64,000 bases of DNA, from contig NZ_VEED01000010.1 of the NCBI RefSeq assembly GCF_007678255.1, positions 124,001 through 188,000 of the forward strand, read 5' to 3'. This document shows positions 43,076 through 52,135 of the stretch, one piece after another. Made by a program: the position numbers and the translations under genes. Within the stretch, counting starts at the first letter, position 1; the number at the start of each line of letters is the position of its first letter. This DNA is from Bacillus sp. X1(2014) (lineage in GTDB: Bacteria > Bacillota > Bacilli > Bacillales_B > DSM-18226). The notes under the pieces are model-generated. The model did not search any database and had not been told where the DNA came from. It saw only the letters and a list, made by a program, of their open reading frames with translations.

Positions 43076-44265
43076 GTTTTATGGAAAATCTTTTTATGGC
43101 ATTAAGCTCACTAAAAGCCCATAAGATGCGGAGTATTTTAACGATGCTGGGGATTATAATTGGGGTAGGTGCTGTTATCATCGTCGTAGCCATTGGACAG
43201 GGCGGGGAAGCGATGCTGAAATCACAAATTACCGGGCCAGGGAATACGATTGAGTTATTTTATCAGCCTTCCGATGAAGAAATACGTGCGAACCCTAATA
43301 TATTTCAGCAGGCCCCGTTCAAACAGGAAGATATCAGAGCGCTGGAACAAATTTCGGAAATTAAAAGTGTCGTGGCCTCAAGCACCCAATTGTCTTCTGT
43401 TAAATTTCAAAAGGAAACTGTTGATGCCTCATCGACTGGAATAAATCAGGCCTATATAAAATTAAATGAGTTGAAAGTTGCTAACGGAAGGAATTTTTCA
43501 GCCTCTGATTTTCTGGGCGGCCGCCGTACAGCATTAATCAGTAATAAATTGCAAGAGGAATTATTTAAAGGGGAAAATCCAGTTGGAAAGGTTGTTATGG
43601 TTGCCAATCAACCGATTGAAATTATTGGGGTTTTAGAGAAACCAACTGGACTTTTATCATTTGGGTCAATGGAGGTATATCTACCTTTCCAAACGTGGAA
43701 AACGATTTACGGAAGCAGTGATTTTACCCAAGTAACCCTGCAAGCAGCATCAACTGAACAACTGCAGGTCGCAGGTAAAAAGGCTGCTAAACTATTAAAT
43801 AATCTGCATAATACGGAAAAATCCTACCAAGTTATTAATATGGAAGAAATCGCTCAAGGGGTAGGACAAATCACAAAAATCATGACATTAATTATTGGAA
43901 GTATAGCAGGTATCTCATTATTTGTTGGTGGAATTGGTGTTATGAATATCATGCTCGTTTCCGTGACCGAAAGAACAAGAGAAATCGGGATCCGTATGGC
44001 GTTAGGAGCTACACGAGGACAGGTGCTGACTCAATTTCTAATTGAATCAATGACACTAACATTTATAGGCGGCATGCTCGGGATTGTGCTTGGCTGGGGT
44101 ACGTCCACCGTTGTTAGTTTCTTTGCAGGTTGGCCATCCTTAGTGTCCTGGCAAGTGGTAGTAGGTGGAGTGTTGTTCTCAATGGTTATTGGGATAGTGT
44201 TTGGGCTACTTCCAGCAAACAAGGCTTCTAAACTTGATCCGATTGATTCCCTGAGATATGAATAA
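43072..44265 (+). CDS. yknZ: ABC transporter permease YknZ (MacB/FtsX-type)
   Basis: 397 residues with the MacB plan. The first helix is in MRSILTMLGIIIGVGAVIIVVAIG, followed by an extracellular domain of about 230 residues. Three C-terminal helices include GSIAGISLFVGGIGVMNIMLVSVTERTREIGIRMALGA-type sequence, and the tail is LLPANKASKLDPIDSLRYE. It completes the YknWXYZ complex. This type of system works by mechanotransmission rather than transport across the membrane. Confidence 0.92.
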   Translation: MSFMENLFMALSSLKAHKMRSILTMLGIIIGVGAVIIVVAIGQGGEAMLKSQITGPGNTIELFYQPSDEEIRANPNIFQQAPFKQEDIRALEQISEIKSVVASSTQLSSVKFQKETVDASSTGINQAYIKLNELKVANGRNFSASDFLGGRRTALISNKLQEELFKGENPVGKVVMVANQPIEIIGVLEKPTGLLSFGSMEVYLPFQTWKTIYGSSDFTQVTLQAASTEQLQVAGKKAAKLLNNLHNTEKSYQVINMEEIAQGVGQITKIMTLIIGSIAGISLFVGGIGVMNIMLVSVTERTREIGIRMALGATRGQVLTQFLIESMTLTFIGGMLGIVLGWGTSTVVSFFAGWPSLVSWQVVVGGVLFSMVIGIVFGLLPANKASKLDPIDSLRYE

Positions 44266-44268
44266 GGA

Positions 44269-44325
44269 TTGATTAGGAAACTAGACCAAGGGTCTGCACG
44301 AAGGTGTAGGCTTTTTCCTATTATT
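44269..44325 (+). terminator. Terminator after yknZ
   Basis: A branched structure: AGGAAA pairs with TTTTCCT, enclosing small hairpins AGACC/GGTCT and TGCAC/GTGTA. Confidence 0.6.
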
Positions 44326-44400
44326 GCCCTATAGTTATTTGTTTGCAGATTATGGGTAATATGATAAGATAATTACAGGAATATTCAGTTAATTATTCAT

Positions 44401-44466
44401 TATAATGTGAATTAGAATAATAGTTTAGAAGGAGTCGAGACGAGCATGGATAGAGTAAGTGTTGAG
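44401..44466 (+). promoter_or_regulatory. Promoter -10 and candidate TRAP-binding leader of trpB
   Basis: TATAAT at 44401-44406 predicts a start near 44413. From there NAG triplets follow: TAG 44413, TAG 44421, TAG 44426, GAG 44432, GAG 44437, GAG 44442, TAG 44451, AAG 44457, GAG 44464. Five (44421-44444) have the ideal 2-3-nt spacers and cover the ribosome binding site (GGAG) right up to the ATG at 44446. This is the layout of TRAP translational-repression sites. Confidence 0.6.
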
Positions 44467-45612
44467 AGCAAAGGTTTTTTTGGAGAGTTTGGCGGAAGTT
44501 TTGTTCCTGAGGATTTACAAGTGGTAATGAACGAATTAGAAGAGCAATTTAATCGTTATAAGGATGACCCTGAATTCATTGCGGAATTCAAGTATTACTT
44601 AAAAGAATATATTGGCAGGGAGAATCCATTAACGTTTGCAGAGAATTTAACCAAACAAAATCAAGGGGCAAAAATCTATCTGAAACGAGAGGATTTAAAC
44701 CATACTGGTGCACACAAAATTAATAATGCAATTGGTCAAATTCTTTTAGCAAAACGAATGGGTGCCAAGAGAATAATCGCTGAAACTGGGGCAGGGCAAC
44801 ATGGTGTAGCAACAGCAACCGCCTGTGCCATGTTTGGGATGGAATGCATTATTTATATGGGAAAACTAGATACGGAACGCCAAGCACTTAATGTCTTTCG
44901 GATGGAGTTATTAGGTGCCAAAGTTGTACCTGTTGATAAAGGGCAGGGCCGTTTAAAGGATGCTGTCGACGAAGCCCTTGGGGACTTGGTGCAAAACTAT
45001 AAGAATACCTTTTATTTATTGGGTTCGGCCGTTGGCCCACATCCTTATCCTACAATGGTTAAGCATTTTCAGGCGATTATCAGTGAAGAATCGAAAAAGC
45101 AGATTCTTGAAAAGGAAGGAAAGCTGCCAACAGCGGTGATTGCTTGTGCGGGAGGTGGCAGCAATGCCATTGGTGCCTTTGCCCATTATATTGACAATAA
45201 AGAGGTGCGCTTAATTGGGGTTGAACCAGCTGAAGCACCGACAATGACTGAAGGAGTACCTGCTGTCATTCATGGCTTTAAATGTTTAACATTACTTGAT
45301 GAAAATGGAGACCCTAAACCAACGTACTCGATTGCTGCGGGGCTGGATTATCCAGGTGTTGGTCCAGAGCACAGCCATTTGAAAACAAGCGGGCGAGCAG
45401 AGTATGTAACAGTGACTGGGCAAGAAGCCCTAGAGGCATTTCAATTGTTAAGCAAGACGGAGGGGATAATCCCAGCGTTAGAAAGTTCTCATGCCGTTGC
45501 ATATGCTATTAAGCTTGCGAAAGAATTATCTAACCAAGATGTACTAATTGTTAACCTATCAGGACGCGGCGATAAGGATGTTGAGCAGGTATTTAAGATG
45601 TTGAAAAAATAA
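44446..45612 (+). CDS. trpB: Tryptophan synthase beta chain, stand-alone
   Basis: 388 residues, full length. The PLP lysine is Lys91 in [21 protein letters not shown], the phosphate-binding [10 protein letters not shown] and the GPEHSHLK segment are present. It condenses indole or an indole donor with serine to give tryptophan. No other trp gene is nearby, and no trpA follows. It may therefore be a secondary TrpB that salvages indole, or a gene displaced from the trp operon. The NAG-rich leader suggests control by tryptophan-bound TRAP. Confidence 0.95.
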   Translation: MDRVSVESKGFFGEFGGSFVPEDLQVVMNELEEQFNRYKDDPEFIAEFKYYLKEYIGRENPLTFAENLTKQNQGAKIYLKREDLNHTGAHKINNAIGQILLAKRMGAKRIIAETGAGQHGVATATACAMFGMECIIYMGKLDTERQALNVFRMELLGAKVVPVDKGQGRLKDAVDEALGDLVQNYKNTFYLLGSAVGPHPYPTMVKHFQAIISEESKKQILEKEGKLPTAVIACAGGGSNAIGAFAHYIDNKEVRLIGVEPAEAPTMTEGVPAVIHGFKCLTLLDENGDPKPTYSIAAGLDYPGVGPEHSHLKTSGRAEYVTVTGQEALEAFQLLSKTEGIIPALESSHAVAYAIKLAKELSNQDVLIVNLSGRGDKDVEQVFKMLKK

Positions 45613-45623
45613 TAAAAATAGAT

Positions 45624-45658
45624 AAGGACAAGTCGATAAATGGCTCGTCCTTTTTTGT
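45624..45658 (+). terminator. Terminator after trpB
   Basis: AAGGAC (45624-45629) pairs with GTCCTT (45647-45652) and partly with the bases inside, followed by TTTT. The open frame that begins at 45640 inside this hairpin is therefore not the start of the next gene. Confidence 0.7.
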
Positions 45659-45681
45659 TTTTATCGACGGGGGAGAGTCCT

Positions 45682-46560
45682 TTGAAAGAATTATTATTTA
45701 TTAAAGATTATAAAGATCATGAATATTTAAGGACAAGTTTTAATCAATTGGCTTCTGATACTTTTGGAATAGAGTTTGAAACGTGGCACCAAAATGGATA
45801 TTGGACAGAAAAGTATCTGCCGTATTCTTTTGTTGATCATAGACAAGTGGTAGCAAATGTATCCGTAAATCTTGTAAACTTGGTCGTAAATGCGGAGGTT
45901 AAACAAGCAATCCAAATCGGGACTGTCATGACACACCCTAATTATCGAAATAAGGGATTGTCGAGACGCTTGATGGAGATTGTGTTAGACGAATATAAAC
46001 ATGTCGATATCATTTATTTGTTTGCCAATCAAAATGTATTGGATTTTTACCCGAAATTCGGATTTTCTTCTACAGATGAAGTGCAATTTATATTGGACTA
46101 TAATCATATGCCTGCAGTTTCTTCTAAGGTGAGAAAATTAGTTGCTAGCAATCCAGAGGATTTAGAGTACATTTATAATTTAGCGAGGAATCGTAAGGTT
46201 ATCTCGGAACAATTCGGAACCTCAAATTGTGAGGAGCTCCTCATGTTTTATTGTATTATGGTTTTTAGCCAGGACCTCTACTATCTTGAGAAGGAGAACG
46301 CACTGGTGATTTTTCAAAGGGAGGAGGGGGATATACATCTCTATGATATAGTTAGTCCTCGGAAGGTAAACCTTCAAACAGTGTTAAGTACGATTGTCCC
46401 GCCTGATTGCAGTAGAGTCATTTTCCATTTTCATCCTGATGAGCATGAACTAGGATATGAGAAACAGCAATATAAAACCAATAATGTCCTCTTTATAAAG
46501 AATCTAACAAACGTCTCGTTACCAAATGAATTTAAACACCCGCTTACATCACAGGCGTGA
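45682..46560 (+). CDS. GNAT family N-acetyltransferase
   Basis: 292 residues from TTG 45682, which has GGGGGAG 6 nt upstream. The N-terminal half is a GNAT domain with the acetyl-CoA loop TVMTHPNYRNKGLSRRLMEIVLD and YLFANQNVLDFYPKFGF. The C-terminal 150 residues form a second domain found in Eis-like or YkkB-type Bacillus acetyltransferases; I cannot name it with certainty. Acceptor unknown. Confidence 0.85.
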   Translation: MKELLFIKDYKDHEYLRTSFNQLASDTFGIEFETWHQNGYWTEKYLPYSFVDHRQVVANVSVNLVNLVVNAEVKQAIQIGTVMTHPNYRNKGLSRRLMEIVLDEYKHVDIIYLFANQNVLDFYPKFGFSSTDEVQFILDYNHMPAVSSKVRKLVASNPEDLEYIYNLARNRKVISEQFGTSNCEELLMFYCIMVFSQDLYYLEKENALVIFQREEGDIHLYDIVSPRKVNLQTVLSTIVPPDCSRVIFHFHPDEHELGYEKQQYKTNNVLFIKNLTNVSLPNEFKHPLTSQA

Positions 46561-46561
46561 T

Positions 46562-46574
46562 GGTGCCTGACACC
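46562..46574. repeat. Dispersed 13-bp motif, copy 3
   Basis: GGTGCCTGACACC, two bases after the acetyltransferase stop codon. Confidence 0.8.
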
Positions 46575-46685
46575 ATGAAAGAGCGGCTCTTTTTAGTATC
46601 GGGGAGTAGAGAATGTTTCTCGGGTTAATTGAATATATTTTAAACACAGTTGATCTATGGAATTTGGTTGAAAAAGGGGACAAGT

Positions 46686-47306
46686 ATGATAAGGAAAAGG
46701 ACGAACTTTTATATTGATTTAAGCAGAGCAGGGACATGTTCTTTTTACAAACGGCTATTGTTCATTTTTTTTGGTGCTACACTTGTATCCTTATCCTTAC
46801 AATTATTTTTGGTGAAAAATCATGTGATTGATGGAGGAATCATTGGCGTAAGTATCCTGCTTGCTCATATTTCAAAAGAAGAAATAGGATTGTTTTTATT
46901 GGTATTAAATACACCTTTTTTCCTCATTGCCTATCGATTTCTGGGCAGAAGGTTTCTCATGCTCAGTCTTTTTGCCATTCTCATTCTATCGCTTGAAACC
47001 TATGTATTTGATTCGCTTCCTGTCATCACCACCAATCCACTCCTAGTCATTGTCCTTGGCGGAATAAGTTTAGGACTGGGTGTCGGCATAACGATTCGAT
47101 TCGGTGGATGTTTTGATGGAACAGAAGTGATAGCCATTTTATTAAGTAAACATTCTTCTTTTTCGATCGGACAAATTATCTTGTTATTGAATGTATTCAT
47201 TTTCAGTAGTTCCATTTTTATATTTGGGTTAAGCGAGGCTATATACTCATTAGCAACCTTTCTTATAGCCTATCGAACGATTGATTTCTCTATTCAGATC
47301 CATTAA
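46686..47306 (+). CDS. YitT family membrane protein, C-terminally truncated
   Basis: 206 residues from ATG 46686 (AAGGGG upstream). It has the five-helix YitT membrane domain: ATLVSLSLQLFLVKNHVIDGGIIGVSILLAH, TNPLLVIVLGGISLGLGVGITIRFGGCFDGTEV and ATFLIAYRTIDF. Family members are usually about 280 residues and end in a cytoplasmic DUF2179 domain that is missing here. The frame stops just after the last helix, and an acyl-CoA-ligase fragment follows at once. The gene was therefore cut by recombination, and the protein may not work. Confidence 0.8.
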   Translation: MIRKRTNFYIDLSRAGTCSFYKRLLFIFFGATLVSLSLQLFLVKNHVIDGGIIGVSILLAHISKEEIGLFLLVLNTPFFLIAYRFLGRRFLMLSLFAILILSLETYVFDSLPVITTNPLLVIVLGGISLGLGVGITIRFGGCFDGTEVIAILLSKHSSFSIGQIILLLNVFIFSSSIFIFGLSEAIYSLATFLIAYRTIDFSIQIH

Positions 47307-47307
47307 T

Positions 47308-47397
47308 ATGCTTAGTCCACCGTTTGTACCAAGGAAATACGGCAACATTGGGATACCTGTTCCAAGCAACGTGTTAAGAATTGTTCGTGAGACATAG
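47308..47397 (+). pseudogene. Fragment of a fatty-acyl-CoA ligase gene
   Basis: The 29 codons read LSPPFVPRKYGNIGIPVPSN and so on. They align with FSPPFVPRKYGSVGIPVQST in the complete ligase at 49673 (DNA near 50717-50795), with similar but clearly diverged nucleotides. Only this internal piece is present, directly after the cut end of the YitT gene and before a terminator. Confidence 0.8.
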
Positions 47398-47404
47398 GAA
47401 GGGG

Positions 47405-47442
47405 AAAAATGCCCATTCGATTAGTGAACGGGCATTTTTTTA
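47405..47442 (+). terminator. Terminator after the ligase fragment
   Basis: AAAAATGCCC (47405-47414) and GGGCATTTTT (47430-47439), with a 15-nt loop; usable from both sides. Confidence 0.8.
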
Positions 47443-47446
47443 ATCA

Positions 47447-48250
47447 TTATTGATTTTCTAAAAATTCTACTACTCTTTCATTTACTAAATCATTGGCCTC
47501 GGTTACATAAATGTGGCCAGCACCTTTAATTGTCAAAAATTCAGCATTCGGAATTTTCTCTGCTAAGGTTACCCCATTTTGATAGGGAACCAATTTATCT
47601 TCATCTCCATGGATAACTAAGACAGGACATTCGAATTGGTCAATCTCGTTGGAGGTATCGTGAGCTAAGCAGGCCTGAAGTTGAAGGATATAGGCGAAAG
47701 GGAGAACAGGTATCTCTATTCTTCTTTGTATGTCCTCTGCCACTAATTCCCGTTGGTTTTCTATAAATGATTGACTGTATAGGATTGGAGCGGTGGCCCA
47801 CGCCATTTCTTCGGGTGTTGCAACTGCAGAACCTCTTGAAAGCATAAGCATCGAGACTTCTGCATTAGGTTGGACATGTGTCGCGCCCCCAGAGGTTGTA
47901 CAACCTAAGACAAGCGAACGGACCCTAGAAGGATACAAAAGTGCTAATCGTTGTGCAATCATCCCGCCCATTGAAATGCCATATACATGGGCTGAGTCTA
48001 CTCCGGCAGCATCCAAGACGCATTTAGCATCTTCAGCCATTTGCTCGATCGAATAGGGGGAGTTTGGTTTGTCACTATGACCTGTCCCGCGATTATCAAA
48101 TATAATTACTTTAAAGTGCTCACTGAGAGCAGGGAGAGTCCTGAACCAAGATTTTGAATTTAGTGATAACCCCATTATTAAAAGTAATGGTTCGCCCTCT
48201 CCATGAACCTCATAATAAAGATTAATACCATTCCCATTAGTTATTGGCAT
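47447..48250 (-). CDS. Alpha/beta hydrolase
   Basis: 267 residues, alpha/beta-hydrolase fold. The oxyanion region is LLLIMGLSLNSKSW, the nucleophile elbow G-I-S-M-G carries Ser93, and the acid and base are probably the Asp in HGDEDKLVP and the His in GAGHIYV. It resembles 3-oxoadipate enol-lactonase-type esterases. AGGAGG gives a clear start. It is transcribed towards the YitT gene and away from the PHA operon. Its substrate is unknown, perhaps an ester or 3-hydroxyacyl ester linked to lipid or PHA metabolism next door. Confidence 0.85.
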   Translation of the reverse strand: MPITNGNGINLYYEVHGEGEPLLLIMGLSLNSKSWFRTLPALSEHFKVIIFDNRGTGHSDKPNSPYSIEQMAEDAKCVLDAAGVDSAHVYGISMGGMIAQRLALLYPSRVRSLVLGCTTSGGATHVQPNAEVSMLMLSRGSAVATPEEMAWATAPILYSQSFIENQRELVAEDIQRRIEIPVLPFAYILQLQACLAHDTSNEIDQFECPVLVIHGDEDKLVPYQNGVTLAEKIPNAEFLTIKGAGHIYVTEANDLVNERVVEFLENQ

Positions 48251-48343
48251 TAATTTAATCCTCCTTTTTAAAAAGTAACGGTAAATTATATGATAATTTA
48301 ACTACGGAAAGAACATGGAAGAAGGGAGGAAAAAATCCCTCCC

Positions 48344-49123
48344 TTAACTTACTTCTGAGTGTTTTTTCAAAAAGTTTCGAATAACTCTATTAAATGCCTC
48401 CTTTTGTTCTAATTTGGCAATATGACCAGTGTTCCTAAGGATCACAAATTCAGAGTGGCGAATTTGTTTGTGCATTAATAGTTGGATCCATACAGGGATG
48501 ACAGAATCATATTGGGATCCCATGATTAATGTAGGGACTTTTATTTTAGGAAGTAGTTTTAAATTATTCACTTCCAAACATGCTTTAACCGATTTTAGAA
48601 AAACCTCATGATTAGGTTTGTAAAATTTATGAAAGTCCTGATATACTTTACCTTTCCATGAATTAAGTGAAATACGAGCAGCGGTGTTTTTTGGTAAACT
48701 TGGTGTTGTAGATAGTGAACGAAATTTTCGATAGTTTATTATTAACTTTGCCAGGTGTCTAGGGATGAAATGAAAGGTGCTTACCAATAATAATGATCGA
48801 CACATATGGGGAGCCTGACGATAAATTTCCTGGGCTACCAATCCGCCCATTGATAATCCGCAAATATGAGCGCTTTCAACTTGGAGGTCATTTAATAGAG
48901 TAATAATGTCACGGGCAAACTGTGGAATAGATATCTTCTCATTCGTAATATGCTCACCATGCCCTCGTAAATCAGGAATAATCAAGTCATACTGATCAGC
49001 AAATTCAAACTGATTGTTCCAACCCTCCTTTACCTCTCCTAAACCATGAATAAAGACTAAAGGTTCACCAGCACCAAAACGTAAGTAAGGAATTTCAGAG
49101 CAACATAAAGAAACTTTACTCAA
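48344..49123 (-). CDS. Alpha/beta hydrolase, PHA-cluster paralogue A
   Basis: 259 residues from TTG 49123 with GGAGGGG upstream. HGLGEVKEGW forms the oxyanion loop, G-L-S-M-G holds Ser91, Asp206 lies in GSQYDSVIP and His234 in NTGHIAKLE. It is highly similar over its length to the gene at 54974; both flank the PHA operon in the same orientation. A role as intracellular PHA or 3-hydroxyacyl-ester hydrolase is possible from this position but not shown by sequence. It is divergent from the acyl-CoA ligase. Confidence 0.87.
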   Translation of the reverse strand: MSKVSLCCSEIPYLRFGAGEPLVFIHGLGEVKEGWNNQFEFADQYDLIIPDLRGHGEHITNEKISIPQFARDIITLLNDLQVESAHICGLSMGGLVAQEIYRQAPHMCRSLLLVSTFHFIPRHLAKLIINYRKFRSLSTTPSLPKNTAARISLNSWKGKVYQDFHKFYKPNHEVFLKSVKACLEVNNLKLLPKIKVPTLIMGSQYDSVIPVWIQLLMHKQIRHSEFVILRNTGHIAKLEQKEAFNRVIRNFLKKHSEVS

Positions 49124-49672
49124 ATATACCCCTCCTATTGTTATATATCATAAAGGGAATTACCACAATTTGTAAAGTTTAAATTTTATAAAATTCAGAA
49201 TAATAGAATCATAAATTTTTCTCGTGTCCTCTTTTGGTGGACATGTGTGTTTCATTGGTACCTGACACTAGTAAGTATTATAGGAGAATAATACTTTCTT
49301 AAATTAGGGGTTCTTTGGGTGTGGTTTGGTGAAGGGGTTTATTGACTATAAATTACATTTTTTACGATTTGGGATGTGAAGTGTTGAAAAAATATTCCGA
49401 CAATTTTCATCATTTTTCATGTTTTTGAGTAAGTGTTTTGAAAGCGGTTGCTTAATATAACTGTGTTGATAATATACTATTTCTTGAAATGGGGGATTAT
49501 GTGGAATTTTGTCGAAAGAGGGAGGTTTACAAATCCACATTTAACTACAATAATCTTAACTATATTAATATTCTAATTAATGATTTTGACGAACCCTTCG
49601 AGGCAATTACAGCTATTTTTAAGAGGAATATTTACTATTTGACATTAAATATCCTGAGGAGGCATCGTTTTA
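49124..49672 (+). other. Divergent intergenic region before the PHA operon
   Basis: AT-rich DNA between the hydrolase and ligase starts. It holds a degenerate copy of the 13-bp motif (GGTACCTGACACT, 49257-49269) and a cre-like site at 49438. An open frame at 49489-49710 has poor codon quality and overlaps the ligase start; I do not count it as a gene. Confidence 0.55.
49438..49453 (+). promoter_or_regulatory. Putative CcpA site (cre) before the PHA operon
   Basis: TTGAAAGCGGTTGCTT fits WTGNAANCGNWWNCAW at all fixed positions except one (T for A near the end). It lies 220 bp upstream of the ligase start, so carbon catabolite control of PHA synthesis is possible. Confidence 0.5.
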
Positions 49673-51307
49673 ATGGTTTATCAACAAAAGCCGTGGTTAA
49701 AAGTTTATGACCCAAGAATTAGCGAGCATGTGAATATTGAACACAATTCTCTCTACGATTTTTTGCAAGGTTCAGTAACCCGTTATACTAATAATCCCGC
49801 TTTTACCTTCTTTGACAACGTATGGACCTACAACGATACAAAACTAATAACCGATCAATTTGCTGCAGCCTTACATCGGGCAGGGTTCACCAAAGGTGAT
49901 CGCCTATCGATTATGCTTCCTAATTCCCCGCATTACATATTCACGCTATTCGGTACTTTTCGTTTAGGTGGAATAGCTGTTCAAGTTAATCCAATGTATA
50001 TAGACAGAGAAATAGAACACGTTTTAAATGATTCGGGCTCTGAGTACATCGTTGCATTTGATGCATTTTATCCAAGAATAAAAGAATTACAATCCAATAC
50101 ATCCTTAAAAAAGGTGATCGTAGTAAGTTTTGGTGGTTCTAGAGCTGATCTTGCAGAAGGAGATCATTATTTTGATGAATTTTTACATGAGGACATAAAT
50201 CTCCCAGAAATTGAGATTGACCAATACGAGGATGTTGCCCTTTTACAATACACAGGGGGAACAACAGGTGTATCTAAAGGTGTCATGCTCACTCATCGCA
50301 ACCTCCTAGCAAATTTCAATCAAGTGTGTGATTTTGCCTATAAAGCGTGTGATAATAAACCGGAAAACTTAAAGATGATTACTGTCCTGCCAATGTTCCA
50401 TGTCTATGGATTATCTAGTGTGGCACTGTGTGGAATTCGTGAAGGAGCCAATCAAATTGTCTTACCTCGTTTTGACGTCAGAGAGGTAATGGAAACGATT
50501 AACCGTGAAAAGCCGTTCCAAATGTCAGCCGTTCCAACCATGTACTTTGCTTTAAATAGCCAGCCAGATTTAGATACTTGTAGTTTTAATGAAATGTACT
50601 ATTTAAGCAGCGGTGGGGCTCCTCTACCTGTAGAACAAGTGAGAATGTTTGAAAAGAAAACAGGTGCCATGTTACTGGATGGATATGGGCTTTCTGAATC
50701 GGCCCCAACTGCGATATTTAGCCCGCCGTTTGTCCCAAGGAAATATGGAAGTGTGGGAATCCCTGTCCAAAGTACAATTGCAAGAGTTGTTCAACTGTCT
50801 CCAGACGGATATATTGATGCTCCAGTTGGAGAAGAAGGGGAGCTCATAATCCAAGGTCCTCAGGTCATGAAAGGCTATTGGAATCGCCCAGAAGATACCG
50901 CCGAAGTATTAAAAGACGGATGGCTGTTTACAGGAGATATCGCAAAAATGGATGAAGACGGCTACTTTTATATCGTTGACCGGAAGAAGGATATGATTAT
51001 TGCGAGTGGATACAATGTTTATCCTAGTGAAATCGAGGATGTCCTTTATCAATTAGAAGGTATTGAGGAAGTGCTAGTTATAGGCGTTCCTGATTCCTAC
51101 CGCGGGGAAACAGTAAAGGCATTTGTCAAATTGAAGGACGGGTACACCCATACAGAAGAAGAAATCAAACAGTTTGGGAAAGAGAACCTTGCCCCATATA
51201 AGGCTCCAAAAGAGGTAGAAATTCGGGATGATTTGCCTAAATCTTCAGTTGGAAAGTTACTTCGCCGAGTATTAAGAGATCAAGAAAAATTAAAAATAAA
51301 AGCATAA
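49673..51307 (+). CDS. Long/medium-chain fatty acid--CoA ligase (PHA operon)
   Basis: 544 residues of the AMP-forming acyl-CoA synthetase family. The P-loop is YTGGTTGVSKGVMLTH, followed by DGYGLSESAP, TGDIAKMDEDGYFYIVDRKKDMI and the catalytic Lys region APKEVEIRDDLPKSSVGKLLRR. ATG 49673 is preceded by GAGGAGG. It would turn free fatty or 3-hydroxy fatty acids into CoA esters. As first gene of an operon with reductase, granule proteins and PHA synthase, it probably feeds the polymer or recycles monomers released from it. Confidence 0.93.
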   Translation: MVYQQKPWLKVYDPRISEHVNIEHNSLYDFLQGSVTRYTNNPAFTFFDNVWTYNDTKLITDQFAAALHRAGFTKGDRLSIMLPNSPHYIFTLFGTFRLGGIAVQVNPMYIDREIEHVLNDSGSEYIVAFDAFYPRIKELQSNTSLKKVIVVSFGGSRADLAEGDHYFDEFLHEDINLPEIEIDQYEDVALLQYTGGTTGVSKGVMLTHRNLLANFNQVCDFAYKACDNKPENLKMITVLPMFHVYGLSSVALCGIREGANQIVLPRFDVREVMETINREKPFQMSAVPTMYFALNSQPDLDTCSFNEMYYLSSGGAPLPVEQVRMFEKKTGAMLLDGYGLSESAPTAIFSPPFVPRKYGSVGIPVQSTIARVVQLSPDGYIDAPVGEEGELIIQGPQVMKGYWNRPEDTAEVLKDGWLFTGDIAKMDEDGYFYIVDRKKDMIIASGYNVYPSEIEDVLYQLEGIEEVLVIGVPDSYRGETVKAFVKLKDGYTHTEEEIKQFGKENLAPYKAPKEVEIRDDLPKSSVGKLLRRVLRDQEKLKIKA

Positions 51308-51324
51308 TAGAAAGGAAGAAAGCA

Positions 51325-52104
51325 GTGAATACTCAAGAGCTTTTTAGTTTAAAAGGCAAAACTGCCATTATTACAGGCGGTGGAAGAGGCTTAGGGCAGC
51401 AAATTGCAACCGCTTATGCAGAAGCAGGCGCAAATGTGGTAGTATGCTCTAGAAATCTAGATGCTTGCCAACAATTCACAGAAACACTGCAGGAGAAAGG
51501 GATTCGGGCAAAAGCGTTAAAATGTGATGTAGCCAATCCTAGTGATATCCAACTCGTGGTCGATGAAACCATGAAGGAATTTGGCCGGATTGATATTTTG
51601 GTTAATAACAGTGGTACCAGCTGGGGAGCACCTGCTCTAGACATGCCTGAAGATAAATGGGACAAGGTGATGGATATCAACTTAAAGGCGGTTTTCCTAT
51701 TTTCTCAGGCAGTTGGAAAAATTATGGTCGAGCAAAAATCCGGCAAAATTATTAATATTGCCTCAATCGCAGGTATGGGTGGACAAGACCCCTTAGTGAT
51801 GGATGCAATTGGGTATTCAGCAAGCAAAGGTGCGGTCATTACCTTAACAAAGGATTTAGCCGTAAAACTGGCACCGTATAATGTCCATGTCAATGCCATT
51901 GCTCCGGGGTTTTTCCCAACAAAAATGGCTAAAGCAATTCTGGACCACTCAGGTGAAAAAATTCTTGAGCGTACACCTGCAGGGCGCTTTGGTTCAGATG
52001 ATGACATAAAAGGTCCAGCACTATTTTTAGCCTCAAATGCTTCTAACTATGTTTATGGTCATGTACTAGTTGTTGACGGTGGGGCAACTGCCAGTGTAAG
52101 TTAA
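51325..52104 (+). CDS. SDR-family 3-oxoacyl reductase (PHA operon)
   Basis: 259 residues, GTG start with AAAGGAAG upstream. The cofactor motif is TGGGRGLG, then NNSG, the catalytic Ser in NIASIAG and YSASK, and VVDGG at the end. In this operon it probably reduces 3-oxoacyl-CoA to (R)-3-hydroxyacyl-CoA, the step PhaB performs in other pha loci. Sequence alone does not separate it from other 3-oxoacyl reductases or a gluconate-type dehydrogenase. It is 17 nt after the ligase. Confidence 0.87.
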   Translation: MNTQELFSLKGKTAIITGGGRGLGQQIATAYAEAGANVVVCSRNLDACQQFTETLQEKGIRAKALKCDVANPSDIQLVVDETMKEFGRIDILVNNSGTSWGAPALDMPEDKWDKVMDINLKAVFLFSQAVGKIMVEQKSGKIINIASIAGMGGQDPLVMDAIGYSASKGAVITLTKDLAVKLAPYNVHVNAIAPGFFPTKMAKAILDHSGEKILERTPAGRFGSDDDIKGPALFLASNASNYVYGHVLVVDGGATASVS

Positions 52105-52135
52105 ATAGTAGATACTGGCTAATTAGTTAAGAGGG

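Noticed and set aside
45640..45681. Longer N-terminus for the acetyltransferase starting at ATG 45640
   Set aside because: That ATG lies inside the trpB terminator hairpin; TTG 45682 has a proper ribosome site.
49489..49710. Small gene before the acyl-CoA ligase
   Set aside because: Poor composition, no clear ribosome site and overlap with the ligase start. It is intergenic DNA with an accidental open frame.
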